Source: Deltaproteobacteria bacterium
GTDB taxonomy: Bacteria; Desulfobacterota; Binatia; HRBIN30; CADEER01
Assembly: GCA_029262455.1 (NCBI GenBank)
Contig: JAJCZJ010000099.1
Coordinates: 1 to 32,173, forward strand
Direction of reading: 5' to 3'
Length of the DNA: 32,173 nt
The notes beneath the pieces are model-generated. The model had not been told where the DNA came from. It worked only from the letters and a program-made list of their open reading frames with translations, and did not search any database. Position numbers and translations under genes: made by a program. Positions 26,501 through 32,173 of this stretch are shown piece by piece; positions within the stretch are counted from its first letter, which is position 1, and each line of letters begins with the position of its first letter.

Positions 26501-26550
26501 CCGAATCGGAGGATTGAACTCAGCATCGGAGCGCAACATATACGAGGCAC
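23506..26550 (-). CDS. Large polytopic GT39/ArnT-like glycosyltransferase with C-terminal PA14-like modules
   Basis: The 1014-residue protein has many membrane helices over the first 600 residues. HYPSLVDPDEGRQGG (residues 239-252) carries the acidic loop typical of dolichyl-phosphate-mannose-dependent (PMT/GT39) transferases, and LGFHTYHACK is a second conserved loop. A periplasmic region follows, including VFIVTPSLDFLIERVKAAYP. Two beta-rich segments, about 745-835 and 880-1000 (EYEFRCGDAEIRLDG with LFWRRG; RVYIGGELFLSV with LQLLWRQPGGPW), look like PA14-type carbohydrate-binding modules. The start is GTG 26550 or ATG 26526. It probably transfers sugars from a polyprenyl carrier outside the membrane; the acceptor is unknown. 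Confidence 0.85.
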   Translation of the reverse strand: MPRICCAPMLSSILRFGAIAAALAIGAFSYSAHLPSLSFSQSLVVFLGAVALLIAATHENSLDRERRLRLCLRYGSGLLAVVAAAQYLKLAPQPGAELQAGLAALATIILFFLARWTPMDPAAARSLFWQIDEPTHAPIFPPGKLRRLAAALSTIGAVAAIALNKESHACGLALWIASLAGLAAAAWEPSAKKTRPALDGTADWNQHGGPPVSKHTEWVSMLFILAIATVLRTVLLDHYPSLVDPDEGRQGGYADRIWQDGFPDPFGVGWNTFPHLSYMVERIWVAIFGKSLANLRLSSATIGVISIIPMFFWARRWWGNFVALLAAFLLAVNHEAIMWGRTGLNNVHQIFVAGFLLATYARALQRNRAFDWVLFGYAAGLGFHTYHACKLYPLLIAIASVLIISAIPRLLSRSWRGALVGGLAFALIVAPQAVTSYEEWDRVQREGSNRFDLHQLSEAYERSDTVEVRRYLYTHVDATLRILASNWPHSISDPITSVPFLLGLGCMFWRWRDPRNTTCLVFMFGILIIGGMITIYPPWKPRLVGMLPILCVIPAIVIGRLRPLAYAIAGKRSDLVLAPILIVALANVGYANWQSQFVLWPEIHKGRTMTALCNTILNTQGPATVYMAGGMHFPPGRAIGECYSDLPKGVEVLDLVEDAELAPVPPQHHGNAVFIVTPSLDFLIERVKAAYPEATHETVNDKHGPSLHILRVSGRQIQAHHGLTGIAEEIEGIGVTVPPRGNEIAAPASDRPWPRAVWRGVVQIQDAAEYEFRCGDAEIRLDGMKSPRFLAEGLHNIAVEIRAAVPGQRHQLFWRRGNASDNWSLVPSQALFDKPSNDALVRRQYFEPRSLDGAGATQGPPDRASISSAILLEHIREWSDDPRHSMWQPSTTEWIGSVRVAVDSPLELKIIATTPTRVYIGGELFLSVEPAQRTASAVWTRGGHHTLLVRTLRGEQHRKQGAWELQLLWRQPGGPWSESPGYELPENLEQLSLSVANSEPHRTRSEHGELRKAR

Positions 26551-26751
26551 GGCCTGGGCGCGAGGCTGAGAACGATGTTGGGTGGGTCGAACCGAGTCGT
26601 TTGGGAGCGTCGCTATGAAGTCCGAGCTGGCGCTCTAGATCGGAGGCACTCGCGGGTTCGCGAAGCCGGTAGGGTCGATTGAAGCCTACGCGTCGGTGTG
26701 GTGTCGTTCTGCGTATGGGAATGAGCCGCAAAAGGCACGAGGCCTGAACGA

Positions 26752-27423
26752 GTGGGACAGCCTAGCGGTTCTGACACTGCGCGGGATACTCCCGCCGCTG
26801 GCTCCTGGATTGGGGCAATCGTACTTGGTGTGGCAATTCTCGCTTTGTGGGCGACGGGTTTGCTCGCGGAGTTGGTGCAACCGGAACGGATTCGACGGGT
26901 TGTCGAGGCAGCGGGTTCGGCGGCGCCACTGGCTTTTATCGCCCTGTTGGTTCCGTTGAACTTGGTGTTCCTTGCCGGCTTGGCGATTTGGATCTCGCCG
27001 TCCATCTTCCCGTTGCCGCTAGCCATTCTCTATTCGACCGTCGGCGCGGTAGTGGCGAGCGCGGGGTCTCTGGTCATCGGTCACTTTCTTGGCAACGAAT
27101 GGGCCCGTGCGCGAGTTCCGAAGCGGCTGCATCGCTTCGAGAAGCGTCTCGAGGCTAAGCCCGTGCGAACTGTCTTTGTGCTGCGGACAATCTTGTGGAT
27201 GAACCCCGGTGTCGATCTCTTGCTTGCCGTCTTGGGAGTCCGTTGGCGTGACTACCTGGTAGGTACTGTTTTTGGCATGGTGCTGCCGACTGGTCTACGC
27301 GTCTATGTCGGCTACAAGGGTTTTGAAGTGGCGACCGGATCGTCGCCGTGGCTAATCGTGGTGGCGGTTTCTTTTTTGGTGTTGGTCGTGGTGTTGCGGC
27401 GGCGCAGCGCGGACGCGACGTGA
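26752..27423 (+). CDS. TVP38/TMEM64 family (VTT domain) membrane protein
   Basis: The 223-residue polytopic protein has about five hydrophobic segments. The VTT core is recognisable: ISPSIFPLPLAILYSTVGAV, GSLVIGHFLG with a basic cytoplasmic stretch (RARVPKRLHRFEKR), then FVLRTILWMNPGVDLLLAVLGVRWRDYLVGTVFGMVLPTGL. Relatives include DedA-type proteins thought to move lipids across membranes. GTG 26752 is the apparent start; another nearby start is possible. The gene diverges from the glycosyltransferase and converges with the nhaR-like gene. Confidence 0.85.
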   Translation: MGQPSGSDTARDTPAAGSWIGAIVLGVAILALWATGLLAELVQPERIRRVVEAAGSAAPLAFIALLVPLNLVFLAGLAIWISPSIFPLPLAILYSTVGAVVASAGSLVIGHFLGNEWARARVPKRLHRFEKRLEAKPVRTVFVLRTILWMNPGVDLLLAVLGVRWRDYLVGTVFGMVLPTGLRVYVGYKGFEVATGSSPWLIVVAVSFLVLVVVLRRRSADAT

Positions 27424-27457
27424 TGGCGGTATCCTGTTCGTGCCGAATAGTCGCTTC

Positions 27458-28357
27458 TCATGCGAATAGTTCGGATCGCGCGGCGCTGAGGATGGCTACG
27501 GTTCCAGGATGGCGCAGGCGTCGCTCGACCGAAATCGCGTAGAAGTTTTCGGCGACAGTCTCCGGTTTGCCGAAAGCCTTAACGCCATACTGGCGCCCGA
27601 CTTCTTCCTCGATCACCGTCGGAATCGCGAAGAAACCCACGCCGGCCTGACCAAATGCTTTGAGCAAGGCGCTATCCTCGAACTCACCAACGATGGAGGG
27701 GCGTATCGCGGACTTTTCGAACCACTCGTCGATCTGGCTGCGGACAGCGGCATCGGGGGTGGGGAGCAACACCGGCTCGCCGTTCATCGACGTCGGGAAA
27801 TTCCGGCGGAGGCGATTGGCGACCGTCGGCCGCGCCATGAAGGTGACACCGCATTTTCCCAGATGGTGGTTGTAAGCGCGCACGCTCACTCCGGGAGGAA
27901 TTGGTGCATCTGAGAGCACGACGTCAAGACGATGAACGGACAGGTCGGCGAGTAGTTGTTCCGGAGTTCCCTCCCGACATACGACCCGCACGGGTCTGCC
28001 GATCTTGAGCGCTGGTTCGATGACCCGATGGATGATGAGCTTCGGTACGACGTTGGCGACGCCGATGACCAGGCGGAGAGGGCGTTCGGTGGTCTGTCCA
28101 CGAAGAGTCTCTTCGAGCTCGCGCCCGGCAGCGAAAATCTCGTCGGCGTAGCCGAGTACGGTGCGTCCCACATCGGTGAGAACCATCCGGCGGCCGACTC
28201 GGGCGAAGAGCTTCTCGCCCAGAGCGGACTCGAGATCCCGGATCTGGCTACTCACCGTTTGTGGGGTCAGGTACATTTGTGCGCTGGCGCGGGTTAGGTT
28301 GCCCTCACGTGCCACCGCCCAGAACAATCGCAGGTGGTGGTAGTTCAGAGTTTCCAC
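27458..28357 (-). CDS. nhaR: LysR-type transcriptional regulator, NhaR-like
   Basis: The 299-residue protein has an N-terminal winged helix-turn-helix (LNYHHLRLFWAVAREGNL, YLTPQTVSSQIRDLE) and a periplasmic-binding-type effector domain. Many blocks agree with NhaR: LADLSVHRLDVVLSDAPI, LGKCGVTF, IVGEFEDSALLKAFGQ and a C-terminal ENFYAISVERRLRHP. Family knowledge: NhaR activates sodium/proton antiporter genes in response to Na+. Here it is divergent from a SulP-carbonic anhydrase pair, 134 bases apart, so that pair is the likely target. The protein is full length with no odd features. Confidence 0.9.
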   Translation of the reverse strand: METLNYHHLRLFWAVAREGNLTRASAQMYLTPQTVSSQIRDLESALGEKLFARVGRRMVLTDVGRTVLGYADEIFAAGRELEETLRGQTTERPLRLVIGVANVVPKLIIHRVIEPALKIGRPVRVVCREGTPEQLLADLSVHRLDVVLSDAPIPPGVSVRAYNHHLGKCGVTFMARPTVANRLRRNFPTSMNGEPVLLPTPDAAVRSQIDEWFEKSAIRPSIVGEFEDSALLKAFGQAGVGFFAIPTVIEEEVGRQYGVKAFGKPETVAENFYAISVERRLRHPGTVAILSAARSELFA

Positions 28358-28491
28358 ACGACCCCCTCTGTTCGAGAATATCTGACACTCTATAATATAC
28401 TTTCGAATAGATCGATCATTGTCTGACTGCTATGCGGTTGCGTCGGTAGAATGAACGGCCACTGGGCCGGATCGGAACGAGGAAAGTCTTG
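28358..28491. promoter_or_regulatory. Divergent promoter region between nhaR-like gene and SulP-carbonic anhydrase genes
   Basis: This AT-rich stretch holds TATAAT at 28391-28396, a good plus-strand -10, with no clear -35. The palindrome TTCGAA (28402-28407) and TTCGAG (28371-28376) bracket it and could be half-sites for the LysR-type regulator. AGGAAAG (28480-28486) is the ribosome-binding site for ATG 28492. Confidence 0.5.
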
Positions 28492-30084
28492 ATGGATAGT
28501 ACGCAGGGAATCTTGTCGAAATTGAAAGCGGATTTACCAGCTTCGCTGGTCGTTTTTCTGGTCGCACTGCCGCTTTGTTTAGGCATCGCGCTGGCCTCGG
28601 GGGCGCCGTTGATCTCGGGTGTGATCGCGGGTGTTGTCGGGGGCATCGTGGTTGGAGCGCTGAGTGGCTCGCCGCTCGGGGTCTCGGGACCGGCGGCGGG
28701 TCTTGCGGTCATCGTGATGACTGCGATTCAAGATCTCGGAAGTTTTGAAGTGTTTTTGGTCGCCACGATCCTGGCGGGTGTGATTCAAGTCGGACTTGGT
28801 TTCGCACAGGCTGGAATCGTTGCCTACTACTTTCCGTCGGCAGTGATCAAAGGCATGCTCGCAGGGATCGGCATCATCATTTGCCTGAAGCAGATTCCGC
28901 ACGCGTTCGGCTACGACAAAGACCCGGAGGGCGATTTTTCCTTCTATCAGCTGGACGGTGAGACGACTTTCTCGGAGCTGTTGAATGCCTTTGACGTCAT
29001 CAGCCCTGGCCCGCTGCTGATCGCGCTCGTGTCGCTGGCAATTCTCGTCCTCTGGGAGAAACGGCTGGCGAATCGAGGCAATTTCTTGTCCCTCATTCCG
29101 GGCCCGTTGGTCGCTGTGATGGCCGGCGTATCTCTGGGATTACTGTTTCGCTCGCTACCGTCTCTCGCCTTGGCTGCGGACCAACTCGTGAGTATCCCGA
29201 TCGCGAATGGAATCTCGGGGTTGTTGACGTTTCCCGACTTCTCGGGACTTTGGATTGGAGCGGTCTACAAGACTGCCATCGTTTTGGCTGTGGTCGCCAG
29301 CTTGGAGACACTGCTCTGTGTCGAGGCGACCGACAAGCTGGACGAATTGAAAAGGGTAACGCCGACAAATCGCGAGCTGCAGGCGCAAGGGGTCGGCAAC
29401 ATCGTGTCGGGCTTCCTTGGTGGACTTCCGGTTACGCAAGTGATCGTACGAAGCTCGGCGAACATCCAAGCGGGTGGTCAGAGCAAGATGTCTGCGATTC
29501 TGCACGGTGGGTTTCTCATGGTCAGCGTGGTCGCGCTGCCGCACGTGCTGAACCTCATTCCCTTGGCGACGTTGGCTGCCATCCTCTTTGTCGTCGGTTT
29601 CAAGCTTGCCAAACCGTCGCTCTTTCGAAAGATGTTCCATGAGGGCTCGGCGCAGTTTGTTCCCTTCGTTGGGACAATTCTCGGAATCGTTTTTACGGAC
29701 CTGTTGACGGGTGTCGCGATAGGCTTGGGCATCGGCGTCGTCGGTCTGCTGATCGAGAACTTCCAGCTACCGTTCCAGATTCATCACTTGCCGGTGGAAC
29801 GCGGAGAAGGGGTTCGAATTGTTCTTGCCCAGCAGGTATCGTTTTTGAACAAGGCCAGCGTCCTCCAGTCACTGAATACGATCCCCGACGACGCGACGGT
29901 CGAGATTGACGGAACGGAGGCAGTATACGTTCACGCAGATGTCGTCGAGATCATCGATGACTTCGTCGTTTCGGCCAAGGCTCGCAACATCCAGGTCACG
30001 GTCAAAGGCCTCGATCACCACCAAAAGGGTCACCCGGTCGGCGGGACGGAGATCTTGGTTACTCCTCCTTCGGCCCAGCATTGA
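28492..30084 (+). CDS. SulP family transporter, putative bicarbonate carrier paired with carbonic anhydrase
   Basis: This is a 530-residue protein from ATG 28492; TTG 28489 is also in frame. The membrane domain opens with LKADLPASLVVFLVALPLCLGIALASGAPLISG, then GVSGPAAGLAVIVMTAIQDLG and NRELQAQGVGNIVSGFLGGLPVTQVIVRSSANIQAG, all SulP hallmarks. The C-terminal STAS domain (from about residue 445) has ATVEIDGTEAVYVHADVVEIIDDF. This SulP branch is often linked or fused to carbonic anhydrase and considered to move bicarbonate, sometimes with Na+. The beta-carbonic anhydrase follows after 13 bases, which supports that role. It is clearly distinct from the SulP of the DAB operon and not a recent duplicate. 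Confidence 0.92.
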   Translation: MDSTQGILSKLKADLPASLVVFLVALPLCLGIALASGAPLISGVIAGVVGGIVVGALSGSPLGVSGPAAGLAVIVMTAIQDLGSFEVFLVATILAGVIQVGLGFAQAGIVAYYFPSAVIKGMLAGIGIIICLKQIPHAFGYDKDPEGDFSFYQLDGETTFSELLNAFDVISPGPLLIALVSLAILVLWEKRLANRGNFLSLIPGPLVAVMAGVSLGLLFRSLPSLALAADQLVSIPIANGISGLLTFPDFSGLWIGAVYKTAIVLAVVASLETLLCVEATDKLDELKRVTPTNRELQAQGVGNIVSGFLGGLPVTQVIVRSSANIQAGGQSKMSAILHGGFLMVSVVALPHVLNLIPLATLAAILFVVGFKLAKPSLFRKMFHEGSAQFVPFVGTILGIVFTDLLTGVAIGLGIGVVGLLIENFQLPFQIHHLPVERGEGVRIVLAQQVSFLNKASVLQSLNTIPDDATVEIDGTEAVYVHADVVEIIDDFVVSAKARNIQVTVKGLDHHQKGHPVGGTEILVTPPSAQH

Positions 30085-30097
30085 CGAGAGGTACGCT

Positions 30098-30730
30098 ATG
30101 AAGACTCTGACGAAAGAATTGCAATCAAACTTGACCCCACAGGGTTGCCTCGATCTTCTCGTGGCGGGCAACGGTCGATTTCAGTCGAATCTCAAGGCCA
30201 ATCGGGATCTACTGGAACAGGCCAACGTGACCGCCAGCGGACAGTTTCCGTTTGCGGTGATTTTGAGTTGCATCGATTCACGCACATCGGCCGAGCTGAT
30301 CTTCGACCAAGGCCTGGGGGATGTCTTCAGCATTCGAATTGCAGGCAACATTTTGAACGACGATATCCTAGGGTCGATGGAGTTTGCGTGCAAGCTGGCC
30401 GGCTCAAAGCTCATCGTTGTGTTGGGTCACTCCGGCTGTGGTGCCGTCAGGGGCGCATGTGACAAAGCGCAGCTCGGTCATTTGACGGGCCTGCTCGAAA
30501 AGATTCGACCTGCCGTCGAAGCCGTTGAGCAGCGAGGGCCAATGGATCCAGACGAATTCGTTCAGGAGGTCGCGGTCGCCAATGTCGATCGTGTCGTTGG
30601 GGAGATTCGTGACAGAAGCGATGTGCTCGAGGAGATGATCGCTGGGGGGCAGATTGGAATCGTCGGTGCGATGTACTCGGTTCAGTCAGGACAGGTCGAC
30701 TTCCACGACTTGGTCACAGGTACCGATTGA
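30098..30730 (+). CDS. Beta-class carbonic anhydrase
   Basis: The 210-residue protein starts at ATG 30098 with GAGAGG seven bases upstream. Zinc ligands are visible: Cys58 and the Asp60-Arg62 dyad in SCIDSRTS, His111 and Cys114 in GHSGCGA. RIAGNILNDDILGSMEFA is the conserved segment between them. No signal peptide is present, so the enzyme is cytoplasmic and interconverts CO2 and bicarbonate. Placed 13 bases after the SulP gene, it would work with imported bicarbonate, either releasing CO2 for carboxylases or balancing pH. All catalytic residues are intact. Confidence 0.96.
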   Translation: MKTLTKELQSNLTPQGCLDLLVAGNGRFQSNLKANRDLLEQANVTASGQFPFAVILSCIDSRTSAELIFDQGLGDVFSIRIAGNILNDDILGSMEFACKLAGSKLIVVLGHSGCGAVRGACDKAQLGHLTGLLEKIRPAVEAVEQRGPMDPDEFVQEVAVANVDRVVGEIRDRSDVLEEMIAGGQIGIVGAMYSVQSGQVDFHDLVTGTD

Positions 30731-30781
30731 GCAACCCTTCGCGCAGCGGCGGGGCGGTTTCTTTGGGGCGACCGGACTCTC

Positions 30782-31654
30782 CTATCGCTTCTTGCTGGCC
30801 CGGAGTCGTTCTACGAGTTGTTTCACGGCGGTGGTGAACTCTGCCATCGCCTTCTGGACGACGACCTCTTCGCGATCGGCTTGGAACTCGCCTAGGGCGG
30901 TCAATGCCTCGTTCAACGTGGAAGTGAGTTTTTGGCCTTCTGGCGACGACAGCTGTTCGATAGCTTCATCGATCGTCTCGCCGGGATAGTTGCGATCGAA
31001 AGGCGCCGCGTAAACGCGAAGAGCCTCTTCGATGGTATAGGCTTGGTCGATTTGCTCGGCCATCCTTGCCGTCAGATCACTGAGCTCAACCAGGTACTCC
31101 TTCGGCACGGTTGGGGGATCGGTCTGTATTTGGTCTAAGAGGCTCATCATCTGATCCTGGTATAGCTTGCGCCGGCTTTCGCGCTCCTGCTCCATCTTGT
31201 CGCTGAGCCCGATGGCGACGAAGTACTGAAACATTCGCGACTCTCGGGGCGGTGTTTGGTCGTCGGAGTTTCCCGCGGCGACCTGGGTCGTTTCCTTGGT
31301 GCGAGAACGAGCATCGCTCGCCCTTGCCTCGATCAGTGTTTGGACCTTATTTGGAAGCACTGGTTGCGTGACGCTGCCGGCGGGGTTTTCCTGCGCGACC
31401 GGGGTCGGAGTTGCTTCCGCGAGGCGGGCGCGAGCATCGCCGGCCCTTGCCTCGATCAGTGTTTGGACCTCGTTGGAGCTTCTCGCGGCATCCGACGGCG
31501 AGTTCGGTTCGGTGGGGCGCGCACGAGCATCGCCGGCCCTGGCTTCGATCAGAGTTTGGACGGGCTCGGTGGGCGCCGGTTGTGTCCTGCTGCCGGGAAT
31601 CGCGGCGCACGCGACGAGCGACGTGAGCGAGAAAGCTACGAGCTGCTTGGTCAT
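30782..31654 (-). CDS. Hypothetical outer-membrane lipoprotein with three internal repeats
   Basis: I chose ATG 31654 (AAGGGAAGAG just upstream), giving 290 residues; the frame continues upstream without support. MTKQLVAFSLTSLVACAAIPG is a lipoprotein signal with LVAC as lipobox. The first 110 mature residues contain three copies of VQTLIEARAGDAR followed by R, joined by Pro/Thr/Ser-rich linkers. The second half (from about residue 135) is helical and charged (SDKMEQERESRRKLYQDQMMSLLDQ; LSDLTARMAEQIDQAYTIEEALRVYAAPF) with no known family. It probably anchors to a membrane and extends into the periplasm. The function is unknown; it is convergent with the carbonic anhydrase gene. Confidence 0.75.
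   Translation of the reverse strand: MTKQLVAFSLTSLVACAAIPGSRTQPAPTEPVQTLIEARAGDARARPTEPNSPSDAARSSNEVQTLIEARAGDARARLAEATPTPVAQENPAGSVTQPVLPNKVQTLIEARASDARSRTKETTQVAAGNSDDQTPPRESRMFQYFVAIGLSDKMEQERESRRKLYQDQMMSLLDQIQTDPPTVPKEYLVELSDLTARMAEQIDQAYTIEEALRVYAAPFDRNYPGETIDEAIEQLSSPEGQKLTSTLNEALTALGEFQADREEVVVQKAMAEFTTAVKQLVERLRASKKR
31308..31561 (-). repeat. Three spaced copies of a 38-bp coding repeat
   Basis: Near-identical 38-bp units lie at 31308-31345, 31431-31468 and 31524-31561. Starts are 123 and 93 bases apart, both multiples of three, so the reading frame is kept. They encode the VQTLIEARA-x-DAR motif of the lipoprotein. Copies differ at only a few bases although the linkers differ, suggesting recent duplication or gene conversion. 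Confidence 0.8.
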
Positions 31655-31959
31655 AGTCTCTTCCCTTCGAGTAGGTGCGGCCCAGACGCGTCTGACGGCC
31701 GGTTGGTTCAGGATGTCCTCCGCGGTGCGTAGTGGTGTGGTCATCGACGCCGCAGGCAGTCTGGACCGTTATCCGATCGTTTGGTCTGAAGTCCAGGCGG
31801 TCGTATGGTGAGCGACGTGACTTCGGCGGAGCAAAGGAGCTTTCGGGCTTATGCGAACATGGGCCGTGGCATTGGGGTTTTCGGTGTGCCGCAGCGTGTG
31901 GGGTTCTTTGTGGTCAAGGCTACGATATTGGACATATGCGACAAGGGGGAAGGGATCGG
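31655..31959. other. Divergent intergenic region
   Basis: These 305 bases separate the lipoprotein gene from the last SDR and should hold both promoters. No convincing -35/-10 pair was found. A purine-rich GGGGGAAGGG at 31945-31954 is the ribosome-binding site of the SDR. The open frames in the stretch look like shadows. Confidence 0.4.
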
Positions 31960-32173
31960 ATGAAACTCGAGGATTTGTTTTCAATCAGCGGCAAGGTCGC
32001 GCTGGTGACAGGAGGGTCGCGCGGTATCGGTGAGATGATCGCGGCCGGGTTCCTCGCCAACGGCGCAAAGGTTTACATCAGCTCCCGCAAGGCGGAGGTC
32101 TGCGACGCAACGGCGCGAAGGTTGATGGAGAAGTTCGGCGGCGAGTGTATCTCTCTTCCCGCGAACCTTGCTG
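31960..32173 (+). CDS. SDR family oxidoreductase, RhlG-like (N-terminal part, runs off the window)
   Basis: From ATG 31960 the first 71 codons read a classical SDR N-terminus: FSISGKVALVTGGSRGIGEMIAAGF with the TGxxxGxG cofactor loop, then AKVYISSRKAEVCD, where an SR pair after the second strand suggests NADPH preference. The pattern resembles RhlG-type beta-ketoacyl reductases and related gluconate dehydrogenase-like SDRs. The catalytic half is outside the window, so the subfamily is tentative. Confidence 0.85.
   Translation, partial: MKLEDLFSISGKVALVTGGSRGIGEMIAAGFLANGAKVYISSRKAEVCDATARRLMEKFGGECISLPANLA

Noticed and set aside
1-32173. CRISPR arrays, rRNA and tRNA genes
   Set aside because: No regularly spaced direct repeats and no rRNA or tRNA-like sequence were seen by eye on either strand.

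Overview
The window is GC-rich, densely coded bacterial DNA from what looks like a Gram-negative chromosome: it has a lipobox lipoprotein, a beta-carbonic anhydrase, Tex, an RhlE-type helicase and many short-chain dehydrogenases (SDRs). No rRNA, tRNA or other taxonomic marker was found. The mix of SDRs, a zinc-ribbon cyclase relic, a probable selenocysteine redoxin and an inorganic-carbon pump suggests a deltaproteobacterium-like or Binatota-like organism, but that is only a guess.

Layout. 1-1.3 kb is a decayed edge: the 3' end of a group II intron (domains V and VI), a doubtful ORF and the N-terminal stub of a zinc-ribbon adenylate cyclase. 1.6-9.9 kb holds housekeeping and accessory genes: an SDR, a carboxymuconolactone-decarboxylase-like/epimerase pair, an RhlE-like helicase, a hemolysin III-type membrane protein, a second SDR, an AAA_14/DUF4143 ATPase behind a striking inverted repeat, a small immunity-like ORF and a YaiI family protein. 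10.1-17.9 kb is a tightly overlapping operon: possible exported protein, SulP transporter, DabA, a NuoL-like subunit and a NuoM-like subunit. 18.2-23.5 kb holds an SDR fragment, a membrane-anchored redoxin whose first active-site Cys codon is TGA with an apparent bacterial SECIS hairpin just after it, a ceramidase-like amidase and Tex. 23.5-27.4 kb has a large GT39-like membrane glycosyltransferase and a VTT-domain protein. 27.4-30.7 kb is a second carbon locus: an NhaR-type regulator divergent from a SulP transporter plus beta-carbonic anhydrase. The right end has a lipoprotein with a three-copy internal repeat and the start of an RhlG-like SDR.

How the genes fit together. Two separate loci about 10 kb apart appear devoted to getting bicarbonate/CO2 into the cell. 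One is energised through proton-translocating subunits (DAB type) and carries its own SulP carrier. The other pairs a SulP carrier with a carbonic anhydrase under a likely Na+-responsive regulator. No RubisCO or carboxysome gene is in the window, so autotrophy cannot be claimed. The most noteworthy observations are the in-frame TGA redoxin and the hybrid SulP-DabA-NuoL/M-like operon.
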